Both the position numbers and the translations under genes were made by a program. From NCBI GenBank assembly GCA_023079485.1, contig CM041084.1:63521709-63585708 (forward strand): DNA of 64,000 nucleotides. The letters run 5' to 3'. This document shows, piece by piece, positions 1 through 12,295 of this stretch. Every line of letters begins with the position of its first letter. Positions within the stretch are counted from its first letter, which is position 1. The stretch comes from Archilochus colubris (lineage: Eukaryota > Chordata > Aves > Apodiformes > Trochilidae). The notes beneath the pieces were generated by a model that was not told where the DNA came from, did not search any database, and saw only the letters and a list, made by a program, of their open reading frames with translations.

Positions 1-2440
1 GAGACAAGGCTTCCACAGCTCTCCTGGCTTGTTCTGCTGTTTTCTGGAGCCCTATTGATTAGCTGCTATGTTCTAAAAACAATGGGTGGCTTGTAGCCAT
101 AAATATTAATCAGAAGAATGTTAAATGCATTGCATTGTTCTCCAGGAATCAAGAGCTTGCTGGGGTAGGGGTTATTAAGAAGTGTTGCTGTGCCAAAGAG
201 AAGGCGCACTTAATGCTTTTGTTACTGATTCCTGTCAGGCAGTGGAGAGCTGCGGAGCTCTTTGTGTCGCTGCCGGGCCAGTGGAAAACTCACATTTCAG
301 AGTGTCCATACAGGAGGCAGCAAACAAGAGGGCTTTTTGCCCCAGCTAATACTCCAGAGCAGCTCAGATAGGGTGAGATGGTGTGGCTCTTCCTGGGGCC
401 CCCTTTCCTGGGGTTGGAGGCTGGGAGAATGGCTGCCACAGCCCTGCAGCACCCTGTTCCTCTTGCTTGCCCTGCTCAGGCCCACATGCCTGTGCTGGTC
501 ACAGTTGCAACCATCATGCTGCATGGAAGGAGGAAATTTCCACCCCATGTCCCCAGCAGGCAGCCCTCAGTCACCAGGCCTGTCACCTGTCCCACAGCCC
601 CAAGTCTAGTGCCAGCTAATACTCATCTCCTGCGTATGTTGCCTTTTGTTATGTATTTTCCACTTGAGAGTGCTCAACTAGTGAGTTTAGCACCACAAAC
701 CTTGGTGGGGCACCTTATCTCTGCTTTAAAATTAATAATAGGATCTCCCTGAGCAGCTGCTGAGGGATGAGGCAGGGCTGCTGGCAAGTGCAGGTCACCA
801 GTCCTTACTCATGTCCCCAGCTGCTTGTTCCTTCTTATCCCAGGTACTGGCACTGGGGAACATGTGCAACCACCTGGTGATCATGAATTTAGCTTAAAAT
901 TAACAACACTGGGTATTTACCAGGTTAGTTTTCAGACAGATCAGTTCCCTCATCTGAGTAATTGTTGACAGCAATTTATGCCAAACCACTTTAGCAGCAG
1001 AATGTAAATAGAAACCAGGTCTGCTGACTGCCAGAAATGTGCTTTTTTTCATTAGATCAAAGAGTTGGTAGACTAACTGCAGAATAATAAACAGCACCAA
1101 AGGAAAAGGGAAAGGATAGAGGAAAACTATTTTAGGTTCTGTATTTCCATACAAAAGAGTATACATGTAAGCAAATGTTTCTTAGGAAATGGGAGGTGCC
1201 CTCCTCCAGAAGTGAAAGAGGCATATATACTGATTCTTAGAGAAGCCTTTCAGAGTCTGCTCCAATCTGTTTTAATAACTTCGTTTTGCAGTTAATCACA
1301 TCTTGCAGGTTAAAGACTTTTACAGAAACACATCCAGGCAATGATGACATCCTCTGAATGTAACCAGCACTGTCACTTTGTGCAAATAAAGTATGCAGCT
1401 CAGCCAACCCTGGAAAATCTCAGACCTGCATTTCAGGCTTTGAAAATGCAGAAGTAGTTGGAAATGCAGCTTGACTTGTAGCAAAATGCATTTTCTTTGG
1501 TGGCTTTTCCCTTTAAATTGCTTCTTTTCAGCAGTGCTAGTTGTTGTATGTTCTGGCAGTATTTGGATGGAAATAGGCCTTACACTTCTGACAGAACAAG
1601 AAGCATATCCACAAGATATAGGAATGTCCCTAGGTGCTGACAACTGACTGTCTATCCTATTAAGTTGATACAGACATCCCAAACGTGTTTTTTGGCTTAG
1701 ATCAACTCCTATTCTCTATCAACTCACTGGCACAGTTAGGAAGTTAGCATGCAGCAGACTATTCCCACTAAGTAAGCTTCTTGCAGCCTTCTTCTGTGGC
1801 TTAATGAAGTTAATAACAGGGCCATGGCCATTCCATGCCAATTGGCCTTAGCTGCATCTGCTGCTATGGATGTAGCTGAGAGCTGAGGACTGATCAGCAG
1901 AGGGTGTTGGTATAGCAAAACTACTGTGCTAAAAACGTGTCTCTACCTGTCCCAGTGGGAGGAAATTCAGGAATAAGCAGTGCCAAGCTGTTTCAGAACA
2001 ACATTTTTTGTTAAAATGGACTATTTTCCCATTCACACTTCTATGCATTTTACTCACAGGTCCATGAAGAAACCACAGCAGAAAGAACTTCCTGGGGGAT
2101 GCTCTGCCCTTCCAGCCACAGCCCTTGCTAGCTGTGAGTAATTGTTATTTATGCCTACAACAGGAACAGGGCCTCTGTGGAGAACAAGGAACTGAGTCTC
2201 TTGCTGATTAGACAAAGCTCACAGCTCTCCACTCACATTTGACAAACTTTGTACTGCTTCACATGTATAAGGGGCTTCATAAAGATCAATAAATCACCCT
2301 AAAATGATTGTTCTCATTTCACAGCTGGCAACATAGAGGTAGAGGTGATGTTGGTCAGATTGTTCTCCAATGAATTGCTCTTTTCTCTGAATTTGTACTT
2401 GGATTATGAGATTTGGCCTCTTCCAGTGGCTGAAACAATC
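1..2440. other. Non-coding stretch, no gene recognised
   Basis: No exon with a recognisable protein family and flanking splice sites is visible on either strand. The open frames here are short and of skewed, non-protein-like composition. From human gene order one would expect GFOD1 upstream of TBC1D7, so this could be its 3' flank or 3' UTR, but nothing in the sequence itself shows that. Confidence 0.5.
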
Positions 2441-2445
2441 ACTTA

Positions 2446-2895
2446 AAATCATATAATCATAGCATGGTTTGGGCTGGAAAAGACCTTAAGGATCATCTAG
2501 TTCCAGCCCCCCTGCCACAGAGACACCTTTCACTAGACCAGATTGCTCAAAGCCCCATCCAACTTGGTACTGAATACTTACAGGGTTGAAACATCCACAG
2601 CTTTCCTGGATGACCTGTGCCAGTGTCTCACCACCCTCACACTGAAGAATTTCTTCCTAATATCTAATCTAAATCACCCGCTTCCTACTTTAAACCATTA
2701 CTCCTATCACTACACGCTCTTGTGAAAAGTCTCTCCCCAGCTTTCCTGTAGGTTTCAGGTACTGTAAGGCTGATCTTAGGTCTCCCCAGAACCTTCTCTT
2801 CTCCAGGCTGAACAACCCTAACTTTCTCAGCCTGTTCTCATAGGAGAGGTGCTCCAGCCCTCTGATCATTTTTGTGGCAACTGTCAGAGGGCAGG
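2446..2895 (-). mobile_element. CR1 non-LTR retrotransposon fragment
   Basis: The left edge holds the CR1 3' end seen in reverse (ATCATA repeats followed by GGTTTGGGCTGGAAAAGACC). It continues through the conserved blocks 'TCTCACCACCCTCAC', 'AATTTCTTCCTAATATC' and 'CTCCAGGCTGAACAAC'. The element is 5'-truncated, as is usual for CR1, and clearly diverged. Reverse-strand translation gives remnants of the reverse transcriptase C-terminus around 2700-2880, with interruptions. Confidence 0.9.
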
Positions 2896-2924
2896 TGACA
2901 GGAATTTCTTGTTCCAAACCAGCT

Positions 2925-4895
2925 ACAAGCTCAGGTCTTTATGGAGTTTCAACTTACTTGGAAACACTCTTAAAATTTTAATAAATCAATGTATTTTAAA
3001 ATTTATTTACATCTTCTAATTTTTTAAAAGCAATTTTTGGTAAGATTTTTCTCCTTTTGTAGACCGAGTGGTCTAAACTAGCATTTTAAAAGGCTTTCAA
3101 AACTGCAGTGTTGGAAGATTTGAAATGACATGCTGTTATTTTAATATATATAATGATATTTGTATTTATACCAATATCTCAATTACTTTACAAGGAAGGT
3201 AAGTAGCATTATCTTCACATTGTCTGTTGGAAAACTAGAGACAGAATGGCAAAAGATGCTGCTCAAGGCCATGCAGAGCAAGCCCAGGACAGCCAGATAC
3301 CAAATCCTGCTGCTTTAATTTCTAGTTCCCTTTAAGTAGTTCTTAAACCTAATTCTCATTCATTACAATTAATATAATTAGTCATATATAATTAGTGCCT
3401 AATATGCTGCTGTGGTTTGTGAATGCCAAATAAGCCAGTGTTGTCTGCATAGTTAAATTTTTCTATTTGGAAAAGTGCTAGCAACACCAGAGCCAGTACC
3501 ACCACCTCTAAGTAATTACATTTTGTGTAATTCCATCTATGGAGAGGAAGGCTGGAGACACCACACTTGCCATGCATTGATTTTAAAACCAAAATGATAA
3601 AATTAGCATCAGATATGTTTTCTGACCAGAAAAACATTAAAATAACCAATTAGCCTGAAAAAGTCCAAGTCAGTCAGCACAGAATATGCCACTGTATTGT
3701 GAGTTTTGAGAAAGGAGGCTAGAGGAGTGTATTTGCCTGCAACCCGTAGTTCACACTGCTCAGTTTGGCAAGGATTTCTGATCCAAAACCCTTCAGAGAA
3801 CACTTCTTTCAGTTCTCACTGGCAAATTGTCAATTGTGATGGCTGCAAATCATTACCTGAAGTAGATTATAATCATCCTAGTGTAATTTGGAAATTTATG
3901 GGGTAAATTATACTGTGATTTTCACAGCTTTCCACTATTCTGCACAACAACCAGAAAGCAGGGCATTGATGGTACCTTTAATAATCTTTAATGGGAATGC
4001 AGACCTAGAAGGCTGACAGAAAATCACAATCAGGAGGGAGGTGTCCTATCATAAGATAAACATCAGTTCACCATTCCAGTTTAACAGCTTGTCTTCATGT
4101 AATAGAACAAGCCTCCAAACCATATAATTCAGAGTCATTAATTAGTTGCTGCTCAATCCCTTAAATGAATGCACTAGCAAAGACCTATGAATTCCACTGA
4201 GATCAAAGCCTGCTTGTGTACAAGACTCTCCTCCCCTTTACTATGTCTTTCTGAAATGAGGTGATTAAGTGACTAATTATTATTTGGAGGTATAAGTGCT
4301 GTGTCTGTTGTGTTGCTTTGGTTGGATCTGATGCTCTCACCTTTATATTCATGCTCCCAGTGCAGCCACTGGGTGAGGCTCTTGCCTTTTGAGCCTAGGG
4401 AGCAGGTTGGAGCTGCAAACGTGTCCATGGAGAAATGTGCAAGCAGCCAGCCTGATGGAACACTTGGAGCAAGTCCTAGCTGAGAAGAGTGTCAATGGTG
4501 AGCCGTGCCTGCTCAGCTTCTGCAGTCTTGGCTGTTGAAATGGTACCTTGAAACTCTGGCTCAGCTGGGCAGCCTTTAGCAAATGTCTGGTTCAAATATG
4601 CCCAGGAACTGAAACGAACCTTCCCCGTCTCCACCTCAGGATACAGGAGTCAAGAGGAGTAAAATCCTTTGCAACTCCACCTTCAGTCCACTGCACTGTG
4701 CAGTTGGCCCATGCCCTAAAGTTTTTGGGATATTTGGTTAAAAAAAACTAACTACCATATTCAGCTTCTGACCTTGAATCAGCTTCTGGGCACATTTGTG
4801 GCTCTGATACAAGAAGAAATGCAAGGATGAAAGCCTGTTCTTAATTCCTACTTGCTTTCTCATTTTATGGCAGATCCTTGCATATTGCTACAATT
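2925..4895. other. Intergenic, nothing recognised
   Basis: AT-rich unique-looking sequence. I see no exon, RNA gene or recognisable repeat. Confidence 0.45.
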
Positions 4896-4897
4896 TT

Positions 4898-5448
4898 TCA
4901 TAGAATCATAGAATCATAGAATTGGCTGGGTTGGAAGGGACCTCAGAGATCATCAAGTCCAACCCTTGATCCACTGCCGCTGCAGTTACCAGACCATGGC
5001 ACTGAGTGCCACATCCAGTCTCTTTTTAAATATCTCCAGGGATGGAGAATCCACTACTTCCCTGGGCAGCCCATTCCAATGTCTGATCACCCTCTCCGCA
5101 AAGAAATTCTTTCTAATATCCAACCTAAACCTCCCCTGGCACAACTTGAGACCGTGCCCTCTTGTCTTGCTGAGAGTTGCCTGGGAAAAGAGACCAACCC
5201 CACCTGGCTACACCCTCCTTTCAGGGAGTTGTAGAGAGTGATGAGGTCTCCCCTGAGCCTCCTCTTCTCCAGGCTGAACAGCCCCAGCTCTCTCAGCCTC
5301 TCCTCATAGGGTCTGTGCTCGAGTCCCTTCACCAGCCTGGTTGCCCTCCTTTGGACCTGCTCCAGGACCTCAATATCCTTCCTGAACTGAGGGGCCCAGA
5401 ACTGGACACAGTACTCGAGGTGTGGCCTCACCAGTGCTGAGTTCAGGG
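4898..5448 (-). mobile_element. CR1 fragment with reverse transcriptase C-terminus
   Basis: Starts with the CR1 terminal repeats (ATAGAATC three times), then 'GGTTGGAAGGGACCTCAGAG' and the conserved downstream blocks. The reverse strand has an open frame (5431 to 5087) that begins [15 protein letters not shown]. This is the conserved C-terminal part of the CR1 ORF2 reverse transcriptase, followed by [14 protein letters not shown]. It is 5'-truncated and not an active element. The preserved reading frame suggests a relatively young copy. Confidence 0.93.
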
Positions 5449-5524
5449 GCTAAACATATATAGTTATCATAATAACTATACCTCATCCATATACCAAATC
5501 TCTTGATAAGGAACTTTAAAGGAC

Positions 5525-5665
5525 ACAATAATAGTTCAGGCTGGAAAAAAAAATGTAAAATCATCCAGTCCAACCATTAACCTAGCATTTTGCCAAGTCC
5601 ACCACTAAACCATGCTCCTAACCAATCTTTGTCTCATTGTCACCTCAATGTCCCTTATCAGGTAA
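5525..5665 (-). mobile_element. Short CR1 3'-end remnant
   Basis: 'TTCAGGCTGGAAAAA' followed by 'CATCCAGTCCAACCATTAACC' and 'CCACTAAACCATG' match the 3' region of another CR1 subfamily, read in reverse. It is diverged and short. Confidence 0.65.
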
Positions 5666-5669
5666 AGAA

Positions 5670-8195
5670 TAATAAAACTGAGATAAGTTTATTCAGGACT
5701 TATTATTTTATTGTTATTTTTTGTTAATACTGTTAATAATTAATTATTTTATATTGCCCCTAATGTGCCATGCTCACTGACAGCACAATGCATGTTTCTG
5801 ATGCTATTTTAAAACTCACAACCCTTTTTCAGACAAAACCATTACTTTTATCCTTAACAAAGCCACTAATCATGTTGCTAGAAAAGTAATTAGGACAGGC
5901 ACAGTTGATACAGAGGTTAAGCAACAAATCAAAGTTATATCCAGAGTCCATAGTACATTATCCTAAAAAATCACTTAAAGAATTCTTAAATTCTATTTCT
6001 TCTACATTTAGAGCAAGCAACTGCAATTTGGTATTTGCTTCATACCTGTCTTGCAGTTTCTGTATATCCTGCAGACAAACCCATGTCACCTCTGCTCTCA
6101 TTCTCCAGCAGGATGAGAAAACAGAGAAGTAGGACACATCTGAACTCAGCTTTCCGAGTTCATTTGCTCCTTTCAATGTTTTCAGCCCCACGAGCCTTTT
6201 CCCTGCTGCCATCTGGGGACGTGTACTTATGATTTTACAGACAGGGTTTGGTTTGCTTGGAGACAGACCTGCACGTTTTCCTGCCATGCTAAAATGAAAG
6301 GCCAAATTCTCTTCTGCTGCCAAACAGTTGTATGTTATTTTGATTACCCTAGAGTGTTTTGGGGTTTTTCCATCCATCTCACTTCAACAGGGGATTAAGC
6401 TTTGAACATTTATAGCTCCAACATTTGCATTCTTCTTTCAGATAGAATATAAACAGCAGAGTGATGCTATTTGGCCAGGAAAATGGGGCCAAGCTCTTCT
6501 AGATCCACTGATATTCATAATGAAAATGTTATCTGAACGTATAAGTAAATTGTCCTTTCCATTAACACAGCCCTACTCACCACCTGGGACTATTCATGCT
6601 TCAGAAGAAACAGGAGATGGTATCTTAGAAAAGCTGAAATGACCAAATTTGTAACTCCCTTTCTGAATATCAATAATTTTCTACTGTGATAGGAACAAGG
6701 GATGGTGCATTACCAAGCTGAAAATAAATGCTCATTTTGATACACTGAGTGCATCTTAAGTCAGTTCAGTGCAAATGATACCCATCTGAAAACCACATAT
6801 ATGTTACAACATGTATTATATTACCATGTGAATATGGACCTACATGCTGCGTAAAATCAACATTCCACTGCTTTGCGTTTTGATCTTCTTCTGGTAAATT
6901 CTCTCAACAAGGTGTGCTTCCAATTAGCATCTCTAATTCCACTGATAGATCAGTCATAGAGGAAAGAACAAAAGATTTTCAGAGACCTGTAATATTCAGC
7001 AGGACATCATGTCCATAAAATTATTCCACCTTTAGTAGCAAAGGCATTGCTTTTCATGAACAACCACAGACACAGTTCATATTTTGGAATAAAAAACATT
7101 ACCAATGCCTGTTTGGCTTCCTTCTCATGTGTCTGTGCATTTCAGTGAGTAATTTACTTGTGTGATATAAACACATCATTACAGAATGCAAACACAGGAA
7201 TATTCAAAGTCACAGACAGAAATAAGAGATGCAGTGTGCTAGCAGGTTATAATTAGATTGGCTCTGCTATCTGAGATAATCCCAAGCCAATTCCAAACCT
7301 GTTTCTCTTCTTTATGTGCTACCTTTTCTGATATTATTGCAGTTTAAAAAATTCAGTGTTTAGGTTATCATGGTTTAGACATACACCTAGGAAGGTATTG
7401 TTGATTAATGATGTATTAGTCAATCAGCTGCATTATAAACAGAGTCCTTCACTTGCCTGATTCACACCTGCAGCTATTAATGATGAGATTCTTCTTTCAT
7501 TTACAGTAGCAACAAAGAAATTCCATCTATAGGAATTAAAATCCTTGATATACCAGGCAAAGAAAAATAAGGTCCTTATTTGGTTTACAAGGGTGAAAAA
7601 TTTCTTAAATAAAATATTTAAGTAACAAGTCACCTGTGTGCATTGCAACACCAATTTACAGCACGTTAAGTCATTAGCCACTTTGAGTGCAGTTGGATGT
7701 GGAAGGGCAGTTATAAAGAAATATGCATGTTAAGTAAGGAAGTCCAATTTGGCGTAGGGATGTCTTCAGGGCTGCAGGTTAGCCATCTTTCTTTCACTGT
7801 ATATGTGTCTCCAGGTAATAATCATTGTAATCATTAGCAGTTCATGCCCAGTCTATGCTTGTAATTTCATTTACATTTTGATTAGTCTCAAATTATATCC
7901 TTTAATTCATTTCCCACTACCTCAAATATAATCCTTTTTACAACCAATTCAGGTTGGGATCCCACTATAAACTATCATCTATATATTAGAAATTGTCTAC
8001 AGACACCACTATGAAAACCTGTGTGTATAAGTAGCATGATTAAGAAGCTTTTTAAATGTTGGGTTGAGAAACTTAACAAGGGGGAGTGCATTAATTTTAT
8101 TGGTTTTCGGGGTAGGTTTTGGTTTTATGTTAGATTTTTAGGCAGCTAAATCAGTCAGCACCTCAATAGCAAAGTAACAAGGCCAAAAATGAACA
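5670..8195. other. Intergenic, nothing recognised
   Basis: AT-rich. One reverse-strand frame (6377-5958, 139 codons) is open, but it matches no family I know and has no splice or promoter context. I treat it as chance. Confidence 0.45.
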
Positions 8196-8203
8196 ATTAC
8201 AAA

Positions 8204-8555
8204 TCATAGAATCATAGAAAGTTAGGGGCTGGAAGGGACCTTGAAAGATCATTGAGTCCAACCGCACTGCCAGAGCAGGGTCCCCTGCAGGAGGTCACAC
8301 AGGAACACACCCAGGTAGGCTTTGAGTATCTCCAGGGAAAGAGACTCCACAGCCTCCCTGGGCAGCCTGTGCCAGTGCTCTGTCACCCTCAGAGTGGAAA
8401 ATTTCTTCCTTATATTTATATGGAACCGCCTGTGCTTCAATTTATAACTGTTGTCCCCTGTCCTATTATTAGTCACTCCTGAGAAAAGCTTGTCTCTGTC
8501 CTCCTGGCACTCGCCCCTTACATATTTATAAACCTTGATGAGGTCACCCCTCTAT
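8204..8555 (-). mobile_element. CR1 fragment
   Basis: Begins with the paired ATAGAATC terminal repeat and 'GGGGCTGGAAGGGACCTTG'. It carries 'CTGTGCCAGTGCTCTGTCACC', 'AAATTTCTTCCTTATATTT' and ends near 'GATGAGGTCACCCC'. It is a separate CR1 subfamily from the copy at 4898 and is 5'-truncated. Confidence 0.92.
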
Positions 8556-8559
8556 CAAA

Positions 8560-9640
8560 AATTATAGAGCTTTTATTGAATTTCAGTAGCTGTCTTCTGA
8601 ACCGTGTGAGACTGGTTAGCTCACAACACCACCAAGCAGATCTCATACGTAGGCAAGTGCCATCTATGGATAAAAGATGTATTTGAGTTGAAGAAGGCAC
8701 ACATTGCAAAAAATGGCAACAGTCTGCCACCTGCTGCTGTATAGAATTACTTCAAGAATCGTACTCGCTAGGCCTTGCACTGACTCAACAAAAATGCTCC
8801 CATATGACCTGGGTTTAACAAAAGCTCATCCATTCTGCAACAGCGTGCTTTTCAAAGAGCACGGGGCAAGATTAAAATAGTGGGATGTTTTCTCTGAAAA
8901 CAGGCCACTTGACCCAGGAATCTGTCTTGGGGTTGCTAACCCAGGTGGTTTGATGTTCTTATTTGTTTCTGCTGCTGTAAAGAAGCCACGTTCCTATTAG
9001 AAGCAGCTGCCTAGCTCTAGCAACTGTACAGTTAGAAGGCAGGCAAGATCACAAAGTTGTGAATAGTTGTGAATAAAAACATCGCCACCAACTAGAAATA
9101 AGACTCCAAATAAAACCGCGCTATTAGTTTTGACGTGGTTTGGGCAGCAGAGGTTGATTTTGTCTTGCACAGTGAGATTTATGTCCTTTACCTGCTGTGA
9201 GTGGCGAGTCTAATACTTTGCTCGCATGTAGAAGAGTAAATCTTTGTTTTGAAGAATACAGCTTCCTAAAGATCACTGCAAGTAAAACCTCCCTAGCTGT
9301 GACGGTGGAAGGGCCAGAATGCTAAGTATCATACCAATTACAGTAAATAATGCAGTGCAGGGAGCGTAATTCTTTGCTATTTGATATTGCTGCAGTGTTA
9401 ACCTTATTCCCTTACTGTCCAGTATTACTGGAGGGTCTTGCACAGCACAGCTTTTTGTGGGGCACTCCTCCGCGAGTCATTTCATCCTATAGAATTCCAG
9501 CCAGTTCCGCCACACTGCCCAGCCCTCTGGCGTCACCTTGAGACAGCCCGAGGAGAGACACTGTCCTTTCCCCCTATGCACCGTACCCCGAGCTGCCCTA
9601 CGGAACACGGGGAGGAGCACGGACTGGCAGACAGCTCCGA
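8560..9640. other. Upstream flank of the TBC1D7 CpG island
   Basis: Unique-looking sequence that rises in GC and CpG towards its right end. No exon is supported. Confidence 0.4.
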
Positions 9641-10330
9641 AAACTAAGCGGCCGCCTGTTTGATCTAAGTGGCGGGGGCTGGAGCGGAGGATAACAACGG
9701 GAAGGGTGGGATCACCGTGGAATCCACGGAGGCACCGCCCGACCCTGCAACCACCGCCACCTTCCCGAGGAGACCCCGCCCGCCCCGTCCATTGAGCACG
9801 CGGCCCAACCGTTGGCCGGGCCCCACCCCGTGACGCAGCAGCTGCCAGGGCGGGTCCCGCCCTGCGCATGCGCCCGGCTTGGCGCCCCAGGGTGGCTGCT
9901 GCGCGCCCCGCCTTCCCGCCTGCCGTAGGTGCTGGGGGTTCTGGTGCGGTTCCGGTGGGGTTCCGGTGGGGTTCCGGTGCTCGTGGTGTGGGGGGTGGGA
10001 TGCTGTGTATGGGAGTAGTCCCAAGAGGTTAATTGAAAGGAGGAAGATTATTAGTGGTGATAGGATAAGAGCTGTGTCCGTCACCGGTCCTCTTCTCATC
10101 TCTCCCCGCGCCGTCTCCAGGCCCTTGGCTCCCGCCTTGGTTGTGGCCCGCAGCCCCGGCCGCCTCCCAGCTCGGGGGGTGCCCCGGAGGCCTCCTCTGC
10201 CTCCAGCGTGTGTGAGCGGGCAGGCAGGGAAGCCGTGAGGGATGGTCTGTGAGGGATGCCCCGTCTCAGCCCCAGCTTGCTTATAAGAGGCTGGGGGCAG
10301 GGTCCATGGCCAGCAGGTTGCGGCTTGGTT
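9640..10330 (+). promoter_or_regulatory. CpG island promoter, probably of TBC1D7
   Basis: CpG-dense, GC-rich stretch in an otherwise AT-rich, CpG-poor window, about 1.9 kb upstream of the first coding exon of TBC1D7. It contains a perfect palindromic NRF1 site (9863-9873) and several GC boxes, and I noticed no TATA box nearby, as is typical of housekeeping promoters. A non-coding first exon probably lies here. One candidate donor is GTAG|GTGCTG with the exon ending at 9928, but several other GT positions are possible and I cannot choose. The long reverse-strand open frame across the island is a by-product of few stop codons in GC-rich sequence. Confidence 0.75.
9863..9873. promoter_or_regulatory. 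NRF1 binding site (palindromic)
   Basis: TGCGCATGCGC matches the consensus of nuclear respiratory factor 1 exactly. It sits in the centre of the CpG island, close to the likely transcription start. Confidence 0.7.
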
Positions 10331-12181
10331 TCCGACGGTGGTGGTGTCGGTGGGCCTGTGCCCCAAAACGGGTTCATCTTTTTTTCGGAAATGTAACACA
10401 AGAGCACTGTTGCAGCCCCAGGGGCCGGAACGGTGGTGAGGCTGCTGTGCGGGCCTTTATATTTGAAGACAGATTTATTTGTGCACTTACTATGCAGAAC
10501 GCTGTCAGTGAACTGGCTTGGAATTCATTTGCCCCTTTGTTGTTCCCAGTTTTTTGATACTGCGTGTAGAGGCTGGGACATTTTCACGTTTGCCTAACGT
10601 GAAAATACATATTCTGAATCTGAAAGGGGGGGAAAGAGGGTTCTTGCTTTTCTCCACTGAGTAAATCTTTCGTACTGCTGGTAGAGTGATAGTTTAAAAT
10701 GGTTAAAAAAGCATTCCTTTCTTATCGATAGTGCTCTAATTTTTCAAATAATATTTGCTGGTTTTTCTCTGTGACTGCAGCCTTCCCCAAGTGGTATGGG
10801 CTGTTATCTAAATATTAACTTCAGATTTTAAAAATTGCAAATATTTCAAATGTTGCTGAATATAATGTGATTTTAGACATTGCTCAGTGTAGACAGTAAA
10901 TACTTTGATCATGGCACCCTTAAATGCACAGTGGAGGAATATCAGTCATTTTTGTAAGCATGCAGCATAACTGGAATGTCTCACAAGAAATAAAAATATT
11001 TTTTTCTGTGGTTTTGAGATAGTAGTTGCCTGAGTTGAGAAAGCATTAGTTAAGTTCTTTTCTTCTTTATGTTTTTCTGTCTGATCTTGACCCTGATACT
11101 ACAAAGTGCTAAAAATGGACACACAGATGGGCCTGGTGGATGGGGTGGTACTGATTTAAATATGTGCATTCTTTGCAAAAGTGTGCCCTTTGTTAATGTC
11201 TGCGAATGCTTTGCTCCTGTTGTTTGCTCCTTGCTGTGTTTCAGCAAGGAGAAGAAAAATTTGACTGGAAAAGCTTTTCCGTGTGCAATTCTCACATTGC
11301 TTCTTCCTCAGGTTATTTTTCTCCCAAGTTTTGCTGCTGTCACTGGACTTAAGAGGTGTTTATTTTTAGTTTTTGAGTTACAAAACAGAACTTTTTCATA
11401 TCTCCAAGCCTCTAAAGGAGAGAAAATTGCTATTTTTAAGGCTGAACTGAAGTATCAGTTACATTTATTACAAAACAGTACTATCTGCAATTACCATTGA
11501 CTCCAGGATAAGTATGAGACATTAATTAATTCTTTTTCTAGTACTGCAATGACAAGGTCAAGACTGTGGTTGTTACAACATGATATATTTAATAACAACA
11601 TGAACATTTGAATTAAATGCAAATCTGCATGTGATCTTCAACTTCAGAACAAACTCACCTAGCCTTATTCTTTCCTGTCACCTCTGCTGCTCAGGCCCAC
11701 GTTGCTGTGCCTTTCTGCTGATTACCTTGTCTGGTGAGTATGAATCCTGATTTTAGTTATGGGTAACAGCTGTACTTGATTAGAGTTTCTGTAGCCAAAA
11801 ATTCTGTCAGACTCTTCCTTGGTTTTTTTATATTGACTTTGAAATATGTTGTATCACATAGAAGACTTAAGTGTATCTCCAACTTTTTTTCATTTTTTTT
11901 TTTAACTTTTTGAAAAGTTGTGTCATTTCCTACAGGAATAAAAAAATCCAGGTATTTGGTTGGAAATTGGGTATCTTTAGACCTTGTGTAGAGCCACATT
12001 TTTATCATTGTTAGCATGTGATGAAAAAAACATGCAAGATTTTTATATTCTGAGTTTTTTTGTATTACAGAGACATAAGCAGTCAACTTTTATCAGTGTG
12101 TAAAAGTACTTGCCTTGAACACAGTAGGAATGTATTCTTGTAACTCTTAAAGTGAATTATTGTTTCTCCAAAAGGAAACAG
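10331..12181 (+). other. Probable 5' UTR intron of TBC1D7
   Basis: Sequence between the CpG island and the first coding exon. It ends in an acceptor AG at 12180-12181, directly before TC-ATG. I see no coding exon inside it; the open frame at 11069-11500 resembles no known protein. Confidence 0.55.
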
Positions 12182-12295
12182 TCATGGCTGATGACTCGCA
12201 GAGGAACTTTCGCTCAGTGTATTATGAAAAAGTGGGCTTTCGTGGAGTTGAAGAGAAGAAATCACTGGAAATTCTGTTAAAAGATGACCGATTGG
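12182..12295 (+). CDS. TBC1D7: TBC1D7 first coding exon
   Basis: Acceptor AG at 12180-12181, two UTR bases, then ATG at 12184. It encodes residues 1-37 plus the first base of codon 38. The reading frame, and the fit to the next exon (Asp-Ile-Glu-Lys), put the exon end at 12295. The intron then begins GCAAGT, a GC donor with an otherwise consensus sequence. Confidence 0.93.

Noticed and set aside
5087..5431. Possible reverse transcriptase gene
   Set aside because: It is the C-terminal scrap of CR1 ORF2 in a 5'-truncated repeat, not a gene.
5958..6377. 139-codon reverse-strand open frame
   Set aside because: No recognisable domain, no promoter or splice context, and length within chance for a window of this size.
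1..9640. GFOD1 3' exon or 3' UTR, expected from human gene order
   Set aside because: No GFOD1 coding sequence is recognisable, and the UTR cannot be identified by eye.
9665..10399. 244-codon reverse-strand open frame across the CpG island
   Set aside because: GC-rich sequence has few stop codons; the protein is rich in Pro, Gly and Arg without any domain, and it overlaps the likely promoter.
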